From: Brachybacterium avium
Lineage (GTDB): Bacteria; Actinomycetota; Actinomycetes; Actinomycetales; Dermabacteraceae
Assembly: GCF_002216795.1 (NCBI RefSeq)
Contig: NZ_CP022316.1
Location: 1,922,001-1,986,000 of the forward strand
DNA: 64,000 nt
Direction: 5' to 3'
The notes below the pieces were generated by a model. The model searched no databases. It saw only the letters and a list, made by a program, of their open reading frames with translations, and had not been told where the DNA came from. Below, in pieces: positions 26,152 through 36,671 of the stretch. Position numbers and translations under genes: made by a program. Each line of letters starts with the position of its first letter. Position 1 is the stretch's first letter.

Positions 26152-28083
26152 ATGCTCATGACGAAGAACGGGGGTGCCGCGGTGCCGGACCAGGCCACCA
26201 CCACGCGCACCCGCACCTCGCGCTCCGCGACGTCACCGGTGGTGGAGCAGCTCCGCGACCGCGCGATGATGCTCTTCGTGATCGCCGGGCTGGCTGCCGG
26301 GGTGATCCTGTGGGCGACCGGCCTGACCACGGCCCTCGCCGTCATCGCGTACCTGGTGCTCGGCATCGTGATCGTGGTGACGGCGATCGAGATGGCGTGG
26401 GATCTGCTGCGCGGGCACTGGGGCCTCGACATCCTCGCGGTGATCGCCATGATCGCCACCCTGGCGGTGCAGGAGTACGTCGCGGGGCTGATCATCGCGC
26501 TGATGCTCACCGGCGGTGAGGCGCTCGAGGACCTCGCCGCGCGTCGGGCGAGCCGCGAGCTGGACCAGCTGATGAGCCGCGCCCCGGCATTCGCGCAGCG
26601 GATCCACCCCGGCACCGGGCAGGTCGAGAGCATCGGGGTCGACGAGGTCCAGGTCGGCGACGAGCTGCTGGTGCGCTCCTCGGAGATCCTGCCCGTGGAC
26701 GGCGTGCTGCTGTCCGAGCACGCGACCATCGACGAATCCTCGGTCACCGGCGAACCGCTGCCCGCGAGCTATCACGCAGGCGACGGGCTCCTCTCGGGCA
26801 CCGTGAACAGCACCGCCAGCTTCACGATCCGCGCGCAGAAGGTCGCGGCCGAATCGCACTACGCCTCGATCGTGCGACTGGTCGAGGAGGCGGTCGGCTC
26901 CCGCGCCCCGATGGTGCGACTGGCCGACCGGTACGCCGTGCCGTTCACGGTGGTGTCGCTGCTCATCGCCGGCCTCGCCTGGTTCCTCAGCGGCGACCCG
27001 GTGCGCTTCGCCGAGGTGCTCGTGGTGGCGACGCCCTGCCCGCTGCTCATCGCCGCTCCGGTCGCCTTCATGGGAGGCATGAGCTCCGCCGCCCGGCTGA
27101 ACGTCATCATCAAGGACGGCAGCGTCCTGGAGACCCTCGCCCAGGTCCGCTCCGCCGCCTTCGACAAGACGGGCACCCTCACGCAGGGCCGGGCCGACGT
27201 GGTGGAGGTCCGCCCCGGAGCCCGCACCGCCGAGGAGACGCTGCGGCTCGCCGCCGCTGCGGAGCAGTACTCCGTGCACGTCTTCGCCGAGGCGGTCATC
27301 GCGGCGGCCCGAGCCCGGCAGCTCGCCCTGCCCGAGGTGACGGAGGCGGAGGAGGTCGCCACCCACGGGGTGCGCGCCTCCCTGACCGGGGGCACCGTGG
27401 TGCGGGTCGGGAAACCCGCGTTCATCGAGGAGGTGGCCGGACCGATCGACCGCCCCGCCCTCCGCGCCGGGGAGACCGCCGTGTACGTGTCGGTCGATGA
27501 CGAGCTGGCCGGCCTCCTCATCGTCTCCGACCCGATCCGTCCGCACGCCGCCGAGACCATCGCCCGCCTGCGGGCCGCCGGAGTGGCGGAGATCGCGATA
27601 GTCACCGGGGACGTCGCACCGACCGCCGAGTCCGTCGCGCAGCTGGTGGGTATCGGGACGGTCCACGCCGAGACCACCCCGCAGACCAAGGTCGAGATCA
27701 TCCGCGCGATCCGGCCCCGGCCCGTGCTCATGGTCGGCGACGGGATCAACGATGCCCCCGTGCTGGCCGCCGCGGACGTCGGCATCGCCATGGCGGGCAG
27801 GGGCTCGACCGTCGCGAGCGAATCGGCCGCAGCCGTCATCACCTCGAACGACATCGCACGCGTGGCCGACGTCGCCCACGTCTCGCGCCGCACCGTGCAC
27901 ATCGCGCTGCAGTCGATCTGGATGGGCATCATCATCTCGGTGGGCCTGATGCTCGTCGCCGCTTTCGGCTTTCTGCCCGCCGTGGTCGGCGCCCTGCTGC
28001 AGGAGGTCGTCGACGTCGTCGCCATCGTCTCGGCGCTGCGCGCGCTCCAGGCCTTCAAAGGGGCGCAGCGGGATCGTCCCTGA
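26152..28083 (+). CDS. Heavy-metal P-type ATPase (P1B)
   Basis: 643 residues; exports or imports a transition metal using ATP. No N-terminal metal-binding HMA domain. Seen: actuator TGE in SSVTGEPLP (199-201), membrane motif TPC (294-296, ATPCPLLIAAP) where CPC or SPC is more usual, phosphorylation Asp338 in DKTGTLT and hinge GDGINDAPV. The usual His-Pro of the ATP-binding domain is His-Val (YSVHVFAEA). The TPC motif places it outside the well-known Cu/Zn groups; the metal cannot be assigned. Start uncertain: ATG 26152 has no ribosome site, GTG 26182 is an alternative. Confidence 0.9.
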   Translation: MLMTKNGGAAVPDQATTTRTRTSRSATSPVVEQLRDRAMMLFVIAGLAAGVILWATGLTTALAVIAYLVLGIVIVVTAIEMAWDLLRGHWGLDILAVIAMIATLAVQEYVAGLIIALMLTGGEALEDLAARRASRELDQLMSRAPAFAQRIHPGTGQVESIGVDEVQVGDELLVRSSEILPVDGVLLSEHATIDESSVTGEPLPASYHAGDGLLSGTVNSTASFTIRAQKVAAESHYASIVRLVEEAVGSRAPMVRLADRYAVPFTVVSLLIAGLAWFLSGDPVRFAEVLVVATPCPLLIAAPVAFMGGMSSAARLNVIIKDGSVLETLAQVRSAAFDKTGTLTQGRADVVEVRPGARTAEETLRLAAAAEQYSVHVFAEAVIAAARARQLALPEVTEAEEVATHGVRASLTGGTVVRVGKPAFIEEVAGPIDRPALRAGETAVYVSVDDELAGLLIVSDPIRPHAAETIARLRAAGVAEIAIVTGDVAPTAESVAQLVGIGTVHAETTPQTKVEIIRAIRPRPVLMVGDGINDAPVLAAADVGIAMAGRGSTVASESAAAVITSNDIARVADVAHVSRRTVHIALQSIWMGIIISVGLMLVAAFGFLPAVVGALLQEVVDVVAIVSALRALQAFKGAQRDRP

Positions 28084-28234
28084 GGCGCAGGGACTTTCCT
28101 GAGACGCAGGGCCCCGGTGCCTCGGCGGCCGCCCGGCGGCTGCGCGCCGGGCCTCCCGGCTCACTCAGAGCGACATCTGGGAGACTGGGGAGCAGTGCCG
28201 CCCGGTCCCGGGCAGCCGGAGAGAGGCAAGGTCG

Positions 28235-29256
28235 ATGATGTCCATGCAGTACCGCACCCCGTCCCGTCTGAGCCGCCCGCTGTCCGTGATCGGGCAGGGC
28301 TGCTGGCAGATCGGCGCGGACTGGGGCGAGGTCACGGACGCCTCCGCCCGCAACGTGCTCGATGCGGCGCTCGAGGCCGGGATCACCTTCTTCGACACGG
28401 CCGACGTCTACGGCGACGGCCGCAGCGAGCAGCTGGTCGGCGCGATGCGCACCCGGCTCGCCGCGGCCGGGGAGCGGAGGCGCCGTTCGTCGCCACCAAG
28501 GCCTCCCGCCGCGCCGACCCCTTCGCCCCGGAGACCTTCACCGAGGAGAATCTGCGTGCCTGGGTCGAGCGCTCCCGGCAGAACCTCGCCATGGACACCC
28601 TGGACCTGGTGCAGCTGCACTGCCCGCCGCCGGCGATCTACCGCGAGGACCGCGTGTTCGACGTGCTCGACGCGCTCGCCGAGGAGAAGAAGATCGCCGC
28701 CTGGGGCGTCAGCGTCGAGACCTGCGAGGAGGCGCTGATCGGCCTCGAGCGCGAGCATCTCGCCTCGATCCAGCTCATCCTGAACCCCTTCCGCCTCAAG
28801 CCCCTGGACGAGGTGCTGCCCGCGGCCGCGGAGAAGGGCGTGGCGATCATCGCCCGCGTGCCGCTGGCCTCCGGGCTGCTCACCGGCAAGTTCTCCCCCG
28901 GCAGCCGGTTCGCCGCGGACGACCACCGCAGCTTCAACCGCCACGGCGAGGCCTTCGACCAGGGCGAGACGTTCTCCGGCGTGGAGTACGAGACCGGCCT
29001 GACCGCCGTGGCCCGGCTCGAGCAGGCGCTCGACGGTGCGATGTCGCTGGCGGAGGCCAGCCTGCGCTGGATCCTCGCGCAGAAGGGCGTCACCGCCGCC
29101 ATCCCCGGCGCCAGCAGCGGCGAGCAGGCCCGCCGCAACGCCGCCGCCGGCAGCATCCCCACCGCCGAGCAGGCGGCCGTGCTCGAGCGCTTCGACGCCG
29201 CCGTGCACGAGACCTACGACGAGCTGCTGCGCGAGAGCATCCACCCGCGCTGGTGA
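28235..29256 (+). pseudogene. Aldo/keto reductase, frameshifted
   Basis: NADPH-dependent aldo/keto reductase. N-terminal SVIGQGCWQIGADWGEV, catalytic Asp and Tyr in ITFFDTADVYGDGRSEQLVG, then after the break PFVATKASRRADP (Lys), LDLVQLHCPP (His) and GVTAAIPGASS. The frame breaks at about 28475-28477 (GAGCGGAGG should read GAG CGN GAG), one base short; repaired length is about 340 residues. ATG 28235 follows GAGAGG. All catalytic residues remain, so a sequencing error is plausible. Confidence 0.87.
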
Positions 29257-29375
29257 GCGGAGCGGTAATCGTGCAGGTCAGAGGGGTTCGTGAGGTGGCG
29301 CCGTGAGGGGTCCCGAGCGGGCCCCTCTCCCCGGCGCCACCGTATCGACGGCCGCCGGGCACACGATGAACTGAT

Positions 29376-29397
29376 TTCTGTCGAACTCTGGACGGAA
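29376..29397. promoter_or_regulatory. Possible operator of the ROK regulon
   Basis: TTCTGTC-N8-GACGGAA is a seven-base inverted repeat with one mismatch, 15 bases upstream of a TATCGT hexamer (29412-29417) that precedes the ROK gene by eight bases. Lower-GC DNA here also suggests a promoter. Autoregulation is the likely reading. Confidence 0.4.
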
Positions 29398-29425
29398 TTA
29401 ATCCGGGTGGATATCGTGCCACCTC

Positions 29426-30670
29426 ATGGGACGGCAACGAAGCGCCAAGGACCAGCACCGCGACGCGGTGCTGGCTCTTCTGCATCGCGGCCATGAGCTC
29501 ACCCGCGGAGAGATCGCCGAGCAGCTCGGCCTGACCCGCACCACCGTCTCCGACCTGCTCGTCTCGCTGCGCGGCGACGGCATCGTCACCGTCAGCCATG
29601 ACCGCCCGTCGGACGGCCGCGGACGCCCCGCCGAGGTGCTGCGGATCCACCCGGGCGCAGTGCGCTACATCGGTATCGAGTTCACCCACATCGCCGTGAC
29701 CGTGTGCCTCGCCAACGCCGCGGCCGAGATCGTCGCCTCCGGCACCACCCGCTACGAGCACGGGACCGGCTGGGAGTCCCGGGTGCAGGCCGGGGTCGCT
29801 CTCGTGCATGCACTGACCATCGACGACGTGCACCTGGCACAGCTGGCGGGCATCGGCATCGGCCTGCCCGGCCCCAACTCCGCCAGCTGGCAGGGCTTCC
29901 ACCGCAGCGATCGGATCGCCGAGCCGTTCCATCTCGTGCGGGCCCGGATCCGTGAGGTGTTCGGCGAGGAGTTCGCCGCCCCCGTGCTCGTGGACCACCA
30001 CATCCGCTTCGCCGCGCAGGAAGTGGCGGCCGCCGAGGGCCGGGTCGACTGCAGCCTCGTCTACCTGCGGCTGTCCACCGGTTCCGGAGGCGCGGTGCTG
30101 GGGGACGGCAGCGCTTGGCGCGGCAGGAATCTGCTGGCCGGCGAGATCGGGCACATGATCGTGGATCACTCCGAGAGCGCGCAGATGTGCCGCTGCGGCC
30201 GTCGCGGGTGCCTGGAGACCGTCGCCTCCCACGAGGCGGTGCTGACCCGCTGGCGCTCCCTGAACCCGGCCGCCGTGCCCGCCGCTGACGACGCCTGCTT
30301 CGAGCAGCTCCGCGCCGCCGTCGCGGCCGGCGAGGAGCCGGCGATCTCGCTGGTGGGCGAGCTCGCCGAGACCGTCGGCCGAGTCGTGGGCATCGCCTCG
30401 CTGGTCATGGATCCGGACCAGATCGTCATCGCCGGCGAAGTCGGCGCACTGCTCGCCCCCGTCCTGCCCGTCCTGCGCGAGGCCGCCTGCCGAGAGACCC
30501 TCGGCGGCGAGACGCTGCAGATCCGCATCGTCACCACCGATACCGAACAGGGGGCTCGAGGAGCGATCACCGTATTGCGCGCCCAGGACTCCCTCTTCGA
30601 TCTCCGCACCCCTGACCGGCTCAGTCCCGTCAGATCCGTCGACCTCGCTGGAGGAACCCGTGTCCGCTGA
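29426..30670 (+). CDS. ROK-family transcriptional regulator
   Basis: 414 residues. N-terminal winged helix ([25 protein letters not shown]) and a sugar-kinase-like ROK domain with [15 protein letters not shown] and the zinc motif [10 protein letters not shown] near 260. ROK repressors bind sugars or sugar phosphates. It overlaps the start of the permease gene, so it probably controls the ABC-sulfatase operon downstream and is co-transcribed with it. Confidence 0.9.
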   Translation: MGRQRSAKDQHRDAVLALLHRGHELTRGEIAEQLGLTRTTVSDLLVSLRGDGIVTVSHDRPSDGRGRPAEVLRIHPGAVRYIGIEFTHIAVTVCLANAAAEIVASGTTRYEHGTGWESRVQAGVALVHALTIDDVHLAQLAGIGIGLPGPNSASWQGFHRSDRIAEPFHLVRARIREVFGEEFAAPVLVDHHIRFAAQEVAAAEGRVDCSLVYLRLSTGSGGAVLGDGSAWRGRNLLAGEIGHMIVDHSESAQMCRCGRRGCLETVASHEAVLTRWRSLNPAAVPAADDACFEQLRAAVAAGEEPAISLVGELAETVGRVVGIASLVMDPDQIVIAGEVGALLAPVLPVLREAACRETLGGETLQIRIVTTDTEQGARGAITVLRAQDSLFDLRTPDRLSPVRSVDLAGGTRVR

Positions 30671-31496
30671 TCCGAACTCCACCGTGGCGGAGGCACCCGG
30701 GTCCGACCCGGCGGCCAAGACCGCCGCCGCACCGACCACTGCCAGACGTCGCCGGCCGCCCAGCATCCTCGCCCTGAACATCACCACGGTGTTCCTGGGC
30801 CTCGCGATCTGGTGGGCGATCTCCCTGACCGGGCTGCAGATCCCCAGCCCCTTCGCCGTGGTCGCCTCCGCGATCGACCTCGCCCAGCGCGGGATCCTGC
30901 TCGAGGACGTCGTCGCCTCCCTGCGCCGCGTGCTCATCGGCTTCCTGCTGGGCTCCGCCCTCGCCATCCCCGTCGGCTTCCTGATGGGCTGGTACGGCTG
31001 GGCGCGCGGACTGCTCGAGCCCTGGGTGCAGTTCTTCCGCACCATCCCGCCGCTGGCGATCATCCCGCTGGCCATCGTGCTGATGGGGATCGGCGAGCAG
31101 CCCAAGATCTTCGTGATCTTCCTGGCCGCGTTCCTCTCCTGCGTGATCTCGACCTTCCAGGGCGTGGTGCAGGTGGACCGCACCCTGATCAACGCCGCCC
31201 GCGTGCTGGGCGCCAAGGACGGCACCATCTTCGTCCGGGTGGTCATCCCCGCCTCCACCCCGTTCATCCTCGTGGGCATGCGGGTGGGGCTCGGTGCCGC
31301 CTGGGCCACCGTGGTCGCTGCCGAGCTGATCGCCGCCCAGGAGGGCCTGGGCTACCGGATGCAGCACGCGCAGATCTACTACGACCTGCCCACCATCTTC
31401 GTCGGCATCATCACGATCGGCATCTTCGGCCTGCTCATGGACCGCACCCTGCTGCTGATCGAAGCGAAGCTGACCTCCTGGCAGGAGCGCCGATGA
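30660..31496 (+). CDS. ABC transporter permease, sulfonate/taurine/nitrate type
   Basis: 278 residues with a 40-residue hydrophilic N-terminus and about six membrane segments. Matches SsuC/TauC-type permeases: [21 protein letters not shown] near 122-142, the EAA-like loop [21 protein letters not shown] and [16 protein letters not shown] 30660 overlaps the ROK gene by 11 bases; its stop overlaps the ATPase start as ATGA. Confidence 0.92.
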   Translation: MSADPNSTVAEAPGSDPAAKTAAAPTTARRRRPPSILALNITTVFLGLAIWWAISLTGLQIPSPFAVVASAIDLAQRGILLEDVVASLRRVLIGFLLGSALAIPVGFLMGWYGWARGLLEPWVQFFRTIPPLAIIPLAIVLMGIGEQPKIFVIFLAAFLSCVISTFQGVVQVDRTLINAARVLGAKDGTIFVRVVIPASTPFILVGMRVGLGAAWATVVAAELIAAQEGLGYRMQHAQIYYDLPTIFVGIITIGIFGLLMDRTLLLIEAKLTSWQERR

Positions 31497-32281
31497 ACCA
31501 GCGACAGAGAGCAGCATCGATGACCGACCAGAAGATCCAGGTCCAGAACGTCTCCAAGACCTTCGAGGTCGGCGGGGAACGCTTCGACGCGCTGGGCGAC
31601 GTCAGCCTGACGGTGCGGGAGAACGAGTTCGTCACGGTCGTGGGCCCCTCCGGCTGTGGCAAGTCCACGCTGATGAACATCCTCGCCGGCCTCGAGGAGC
31701 CCACCGGCGGCACCGCCCATGTGGACGGCATCGAGGTCGATGGGCCCAGCCCCGAGCGCGGCGTGATCTTCCAGCAGTACGCCCTGTTCCCCTGGCTCAC
31801 TGTGCGGCAGAACGTCGAATTCGGGCTGAAGACCGCCAAGGTTCCCGCCGCGGAGCGTCGACAGCGCGCCCAGCACTTCATCGACATGGTCGACCTGAGC
31901 CACTTCGCCGACGCCCTGCCCAAGACCCTCTCCGGCGGCATGAAGCAGCGCTGCGCCATCGCCCGCGCTTACGCCATGAACCCCTCGATCCTGCTCATGG
32001 ACGAACCCTTCGGAGCGCTCGACGCCCTCACCCGCGTGCGGATGCAGGAGCACCTGCTGCAGACCTGGGAGCAGGAGAAGCGCACGATCATGTTCATCAC
32101 CCATGACGTCGACGAAGCGGCGTTCCTCGCCAACCGCGTCGTGGTGATGGCCGCCAGGCCCGGTCGCATCGACCGCATCATCGACGTGGATCTGCCCTAC
32201 CCGCGCACCGAGCAGGTGCGCCTCAGCCCGGAGTTCAACACCATCCGCAACGAGATCTGGACTTCCGTCTATCACCAGTGA
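31493..32281 (+). CDS. ABC transporter ATP-binding protein, sulfonate/taurine type
   Basis: 262 residues. Walker [11 protein letters not shown]-loop [12 protein letters not shown], signature LSGGMKQR, Walker [17 protein letters not shown] and switch His in [15 protein letters not shown], all typical of SsuB/TauB. Two starts are possible: ATG 31493, coupled to the permease stop with AGGAG seven bases upstream, or ATG 31520 nine codons later; I prefer the first. Confidence 0.93.
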   Translation: MNQRQRAASMTDQKIQVQNVSKTFEVGGERFDALGDVSLTVRENEFVTVVGPSGCGKSTLMNILAGLEEPTGGTAHVDGIEVDGPSPERGVIFQQYALFPWLTVRQNVEFGLKTAKVPAAERRQRAQHFIDMVDLSHFADALPKTLSGGMKQRCAIARAYAMNPSILLMDEPFGALDALTRVRMQEHLLQTWEQEKRTIMFITHDVDEAAFLANRVVVMAARPGRIDRIIDVDLPYPRTEQVRLSPEFNTIRNEIWTSVYHQ

Positions 32282-32348
32282 GGGTGCGGCACCGACGCCG
32301 CGCCCTCAGCCCCTGACCAGTACCCCAACCCCAATGGAGTGGATCATC

Positions 32349-33350
32349 ATGAACGTTTCTCGTCGCACCCTGCTCGGCGGCCTCGCCGCCCTTCCCGCCG
32401 TCGGCGCCCTCGCCTCCTGCGGCTCCTCGGACTCCGGAGGCTCCGGGGACACCACCAAGATCACCTTCGGCTACACCCCGGACTTCAACGGGGCCAGCCT
32501 GCTCGCGGTCGCCGAGGAGAACGGCCTGTGGGAGAAGGAGGGACTCACCGCCGAACCGAAGTCGTTCACCAACGGTCCGCTGCAGGTGCAGGCACTGGGC
32601 ACCGGTGACCTCGACTTCGGGTACATCGGCCCCGGCGCGATGTGGCTGCCCGCCTCGGGCAAGGCCTCCGTGCTCACCGTCAGCGGCGTCGGCCAGGCCG
32701 ACCGCGTGATCGCCCAGCCCGGGATCACCTCGATCGAGGACCTCGCCGGCAAGAAGGTCGCGATCCCCGAAGGCACCTCGGGGGACATGATCGTCCAGCT
32801 CGCCCTGAAGGAGGCGGGCATGAGCATCGAGGACATCGAGAAGGTGGCGATGGACCCCGCGACGGTGGTCTCCGCCTTCGCCTCGGGCCAGGTCGAGGCC
32901 GCCGGCATCTGGTACCCCATGATCGACACGATCAAGGAGCAGGTCCCGGACCTCGTCGAGCTCGCGCAGAACTCGGACTTCTCCGATGTCATGCAGTTCC
33001 CGAACGTCATGCTCACCGGCAAGGACACCCCGTCCGAGGACGAGGAGACGACCCTGAAGGTGCTGCGCGTGCTGCGCGCCGCGATGGACTTCCGGGTCGA
33101 GAACCTCGACCAGACCATCGAGCTCACCGCGGCCATGATCGACAGCGATACGGAGGCCGTGGCCACCGATGCGAACAATGCGCAGTACTTCTCCGCCACG
33201 GAGCTCGACGACCTCATCGCCGACGGCACCGTGGAGACCTGGCTGCAGTCCATGAACGACTACTTCGAGGAGAACGGGAAGGTCGAGGGGGACCCCGTCG
33301 CCCCGGCGGACTACTACACCTTCGACCTGTTCACCAAGGCCGGCGAATGA
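32349..33350 (+). CDS. ABC transporter substrate-binding lipoprotein, sulfonate/NMT1 type
   Basis: 333 residues. ATG 32349 has GGAG nine bases upstream. A twin-arginine signal SRRTLLGG is followed by a lipobox LASC, so it is probably exported folded and lipid-anchored. The SsuA/TauA/NMT1 fold is shown by GYTPDFNGASLLAVAEENGLWEKEGL, DFGYIGPGAMWL and EDLAGKKVAIPEGTSGDM. It gives the importer its specificity; a sulfur-containing ligand fits with the sulfatase downstream. Confidence 0.9.
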   Translation: MNVSRRTLLGGLAALPAVGALASCGSSDSGGSGDTTKITFGYTPDFNGASLLAVAEENGLWEKEGLTAEPKSFTNGPLQVQALGTGDLDFGYIGPGAMWLPASGKASVLTVSGVGQADRVIAQPGITSIEDLAGKKVAIPEGTSGDMIVQLALKEAGMSIEDIEKVAMDPATVVSAFASGQVEAAGIWYPMIDTIKEQVPDLVELAQNSDFSDVMQFPNVMLTGKDTPSEDEETTLKVLRVLRAAMDFRVENLDQTIELTAAMIDSDTEAVATDANNAQYFSATELDDLIADGTVETWLQSMNDYFEENGKVEGDPVAPADYYTFDLFTKAGE

Positions 33351-33429
33351 CCTGCTCCCCGAGCTCGTGCGCCATGTCGCACGATGAGGTCCGCAGCACG
33401 ACACCGCACACCTGCAGGAGCATGCCCCG

Positions 33430-34881
33430 ATGACCCGTCCCAACATCGTGTTCGTGATGAGCGACGACCACGCCGCCCACTCGATCTCCGCCTACGGCAG
33501 CCGGGTCAACACCACCCCGCACCTGGACCGGCTCGCCACCGAGGGGGCGCGGATGGACGCGGTGTACTGCACCAACGCCATCTGCACCCCCTCGCGCGCC
33601 TCGATCCTCACCGGCACCTACAGCCACATCAACCGGGCCCCGTCGATCTACTCCGAGTTCGACTACCGGGTGCGCACCTTCCCCGAGGTGCTGCAGGAGT
33701 GCGGCTACCAGACGGCGCTGTACGGCAAATGGCACCTGGGCCGCTCCGAGCGCTCCCGGCCGCGCGGCTTCGACGACTGGCGGATCTACCCCGACCAGGG
33801 CGCGTACGTGGACCCGGTGATGATCGGGCCCGACGGCGAGGAGCGGATCCCCGGCTACGCCACCGACATCGTCACCCGGCAGAGCCTGGACTTCCTGGAC
33901 CAGCGCGATCCCGAGCAGCCGTTCTGCCTGCTGGTCCACCACAAGGCCCCGCACCGGCCGTGGGTCCCGCACCCCCGCTACGACGGGATGTACGAGGCGG
34001 GAACCATCCCCGAGCCGGAGACCATGTGGGATGACCACTCCTCCCGCGCCCAGGTGGTGCGCGAGGTGGCCATGCAGCTCGACGACCTGCGCGAGAGCGA
34101 CTACAAGGAGACGCTGCCGCCCGAGCTCGAGGGGGACGGCGAGGCTTCATGGCGTGCCAGATCCTCGTGGAAGTACCAGCGCTACATGCGCGACTACCTG
34201 CGCTGCGTGCAGGCGGTCGACGACTCCGTGGGCGAGATCCTCGATCACCTCGAGGAGAACGGCCTGGCCGAGAACACGATCGTCATCTACACCTCCGACC
34301 AGGGCTTCTTCCTCGGCGACCACGGCTGGTTCGACAAGCGCCTGATGCTGGACGAGTCGCTGACCATGCCGATGCTGGTGCGCTGGCCCGCGCAGGTCGC
34401 CGCCGGCTCCCGCATCACCGACACCATCTCCAACGTGGACTTCGCCGCGACCCTGCTCGAGGCCGCCAGCGCGGAGACGTCGGAGCTGCCCGAGCAGCAG
34501 GGGCGCAGCTTCCTTCCCCAGCTGCGCGGCGAAGAGGTCGAGGACTGGCGCCAGGCCGTCTACTACCGTTACTGGGAGCACGACGACCCCGAGCACCACG
34601 CCCCCGCCCACTACGGCGTGCGCACCCCCACCCACAAGTACATCCGGTACTACAACGACGGCCTGGGCAGCCCCGGCTCGTCGGACCGGATCATGCCCGT
34701 CGAGGACGAGCTGTACGACCTGGTCGCGGATCCGCACGAGATGACCAATGTGGCGGGCGACCCCGCCTACGCGGAGGTGCTCGGGGCGCTGAAGTCCCTC
34801 ACCGCCGAGCTGCAGGCCGAGTACGGGGACGCCCCCTACGAGGGCCCGGACACCCCGCGGCTGGAGTGGCCGACGGGCTGA
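33430..34881 (+). CDS. Sulfatase, formylglycine type
   Basis: 483 residues, cytosolic (no signal peptide). Metal ligands Asp12-Asp13 in VMSDDH; the signature CTPSR with Cys52, converted to formylglycine in active enzymes; GYQTALYGKWHLG with Lys and His; YTSDQGFFLGDHGWFDKR with further ligands. It hydrolyses a sulfate ester. Position after a sulfonate-type importer and a sugar-sensing ROK regulator suggests a sulfated sugar or organic sulfate is imported and desulfated inside. No formylglycine-generating enzyme is in the window. Confidence 0.93.
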   Translation: MTRPNIVFVMSDDHAAHSISAYGSRVNTTPHLDRLATEGARMDAVYCTNAICTPSRASILTGTYSHINRAPSIYSEFDYRVRTFPEVLQECGYQTALYGKWHLGRSERSRPRGFDDWRIYPDQGAYVDPVMIGPDGEERIPGYATDIVTRQSLDFLDQRDPEQPFCLLVHHKAPHRPWVPHPRYDGMYEAGTIPEPETMWDDHSSRAQVVREVAMQLDDLRESDYKETLPPELEGDGEASWRARSSWKYQRYMRDYLRCVQAVDDSVGEILDHLEENGLAENTIVIYTSDQGFFLGDHGWFDKRLMLDESLTMPMLVRWPAQVAAGSRITDTISNVDFAATLLEAASAETSELPEQQGRSFLPQLRGEEVEDWRQAVYYRYWEHDDPEHHAPAHYGVRTPTHKYIRYYNDGLGSPGSSDRIMPVEDELYDLVADPHEMTNVAGDPAYAEVLGALKSLTAELQAEYGDAPYEGPDTPRLEWPTG

Positions 34882-34890
34882 GCAGGTCGC

Positions 34891-35565
34891 TCAGACGACG
34901 GCGTCGGCGTGCTGGTCGCCGGTGACGTCGTGCGCCATGCCGCGGAGCAGATGGTCGCCGCCGATCGGCATGCTCACCCAGTCCTCCAGCTGCCAGCCCT
35001 CCTCGGGGTGGCCGGTGAGGGTGACCATGCCGGTGTTGAACAGCGGCCGATCCTCGAGCGAGGCGGCGCCGAGCCCGGCGACCACCGCGGCGAACACCCG
35101 GATCGCGGCGCCGTGGCTGACCACCGCGACGGTCGCATCCTGCGCATGGAGCGCCGCGATGTGGCGCAGCGCCCCGGTGTACCGCGCCCAGAACTGGTCG
35201 CCGCTCTCACCGCCGGGCACCCCGTCGGTGAACTCGCCCGCGCTCCAGCGGGAATGGTTGTCCTGGTAGGCCGCGACGGCCTCCGCATCCCTGCGCTGCT
35301 CGAGCTGCCCGGCGCTGATCTCCTCGAGACCCGCGGTGAGCTGTGGGCTGATCCCGCGTGCGGCCGCCAGCGGGGCCGCGGTCTCATGGGTGCGCAGCAG
35401 GCGTGAGACGTGCACCGCGGCGATGTCCTCACGCCGCAGCGCTTCCGGAACCGCCGCGGCCTGGGCGCGGCCCAGCGCGGTGAGCCCGGGCCCGGGATAG
35501 GCGGCATCGAGGATGCCGTCCACATTGCTGGGGGTCTGGCCGTGACGGATCAGGAGCAGTCGCAT
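34891..35565 (-). CDS. Histidine phosphatase superfamily protein
   Basis: 224 residues. RHG motif LLLIRHGQTPSNVDG at the N-terminus, second His in VVSHGAAIRVF and Glu in GLEEISAGQLEQR, as in phosphoglycerate-mutase-like phosphatases. ATG 35565 lies seven bases after TACGGT (35573-35578), a leaderless arrangement, which is preferred over the GTG nine bases earlier. Substrate unknown. Confidence 0.9.
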   Translation of the reverse strand: MRLLLIRHGQTPSNVDGILDAAYPGPGLTALGRAQAAAVPEALRREDIAAVHVSRLLRTHETAAPLAAARGISPQLTAGLEEISAGQLEQRRDAEAVAAYQDNHSRWSAGEFTDGVPGGESGDQFWARYTGALRHIAALHAQDATVAVVSHGAAIRVFAAVVAGLGAASLEDRPLFNTGMVTLTGHPEEGWQLEDWVSMPIGGDHLLRGMAHDVTGDQHADAVV

Positions 35566-35662
35566 GGCTCGCACCGTACGCGATCCTGCGCCGACCCTCT
35601 GCGGCGTGCCTCACAGAGGGATAGCGTGGGGGCATCGGCCCGCCCGGAAGGAGCGCACCACC

Positions 35663-36661
35663 ATGCGTCGCAGCATCGTCAACAATCCCGAGGATCTGGT
35701 CCCCGAGGCCCTCGAGGGGCTCATGCTCAGCCATCCGCTGATGCTCGACCTCCACGAGGAGCACCGCTTCATCACCCGTCGCCGTCCCGCCACCGACAAG
35801 GTGGGCCTGGTCTCCGGCGGCGGCTCCGGCCACGAGCCGCTGCACGCCGGATTCGTGGGCACCGGCATGCTCGACGTCGCGGTCGCCGGTGCCGTCTTCG
35901 CCAGCCCCACCGCCCTGCAGGTGCTCGAGGCCACCAGAGCGGCCGACGCCGGCCGCGGCGTGGTCCAGATCGTCAAGAACTACACCGGCGACGTGCTGAA
36001 CTTCCGCATCGCCGGGGAGATCAGCGGCGACGACGACGTCGAGACCGAGATGGTGCTGGTCGACGACGACCTCGCCACCGACACCGGGGGAGAGGACGGG
36101 CCGGGCCGTCGCGGCACCGCCGCCACCGTCATCGTCGAGAAGCTGTGCGGCGCCGCCGCCGAGGCCGGAGCGAGCCTGGCGGAGGTCGCCGCCATCGGCC
36201 GCCGCGCCGCCGGCCGCGCCCGCACCATGAGCCTCGCCCTCTCCGCCGGGACCCACCCCGGCGACACCGAGCCCCAGTTCACCCTCGGCGACGACGAGGT
36301 CGAGCTGGGCGTCGGCATCCACGGCGAACGCGGCCGGGACCGCGTCCCCTTCCGCGACGCCGACGGCCTCACCGAGCTGCTGCTGGAGCCGCTGCGCGCC
36401 GAGCTCGAGCTGCACCGCGGCGACGAGGTGCTCGCGATCGTCAACGGGCTCGGCGGCACCTATCCGCTCGAGCTGAACCTGGTGGCCCGCTCCCTGCACC
36501 ACCACCTCGCCGATGCGGGGGTCGCGATCCAGCGCTCCCTGGTCGGCTCCTATGTGACCAGCCTCGACATGCACGGCATCTCGATCACCCTGATGCCGCT
36601 GGACGACGAGCAGGCCCGACTCTGGGACGCGCCCGTCCGCACCCCTGCCCTGACCTGGTGA
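35663..36661 (+). CDS. dhaK: Dihydroxyacetone kinase subunit DhaK
   Basis: 332 residues; binds dihydroxyacetone covalently and is phosphorylated with DhaL. Seen: GLVSGGGSGHEPLHAGFVG near 47-65, IVKNYTGDVLNF, and VGIHGERGR with the substrate-binding His near 218. ATG 35663 follows GGAAGGAG. Directly followed by dhaL. Confidence 0.94.
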   Translation: MRRSIVNNPEDLVPEALEGLMLSHPLMLDLHEEHRFITRRRPATDKVGLVSGGGSGHEPLHAGFVGTGMLDVAVAGAVFASPTALQVLEATRAADAGRGVVQIVKNYTGDVLNFRIAGEISGDDDVETEMVLVDDDLATDTGGEDGPGRRGTAATVIVEKLCGAAAEAGASLAEVAAIGRRAAGRARTMSLALSAGTHPGDTEPQFTLGDDEVELGVGIHGERGRDRVPFRDADGLTELLLEPLRAELELHRGDEVLAIVNGLGGTYPLELNLVARSLHHHLADAGVAIQRSLVGSYVTSLDMHGISITLMPLDDEQARLWDAPVRTPALTW

Positions 36662-36671
36662 GGAGACCGAG

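Noticed and set aside
26233-28164. 643-residue minus-strand open frame
   Set aside because: Opposite the P-type ATPase, no recognisable domain, composition typical of antisense GC-rich frames.
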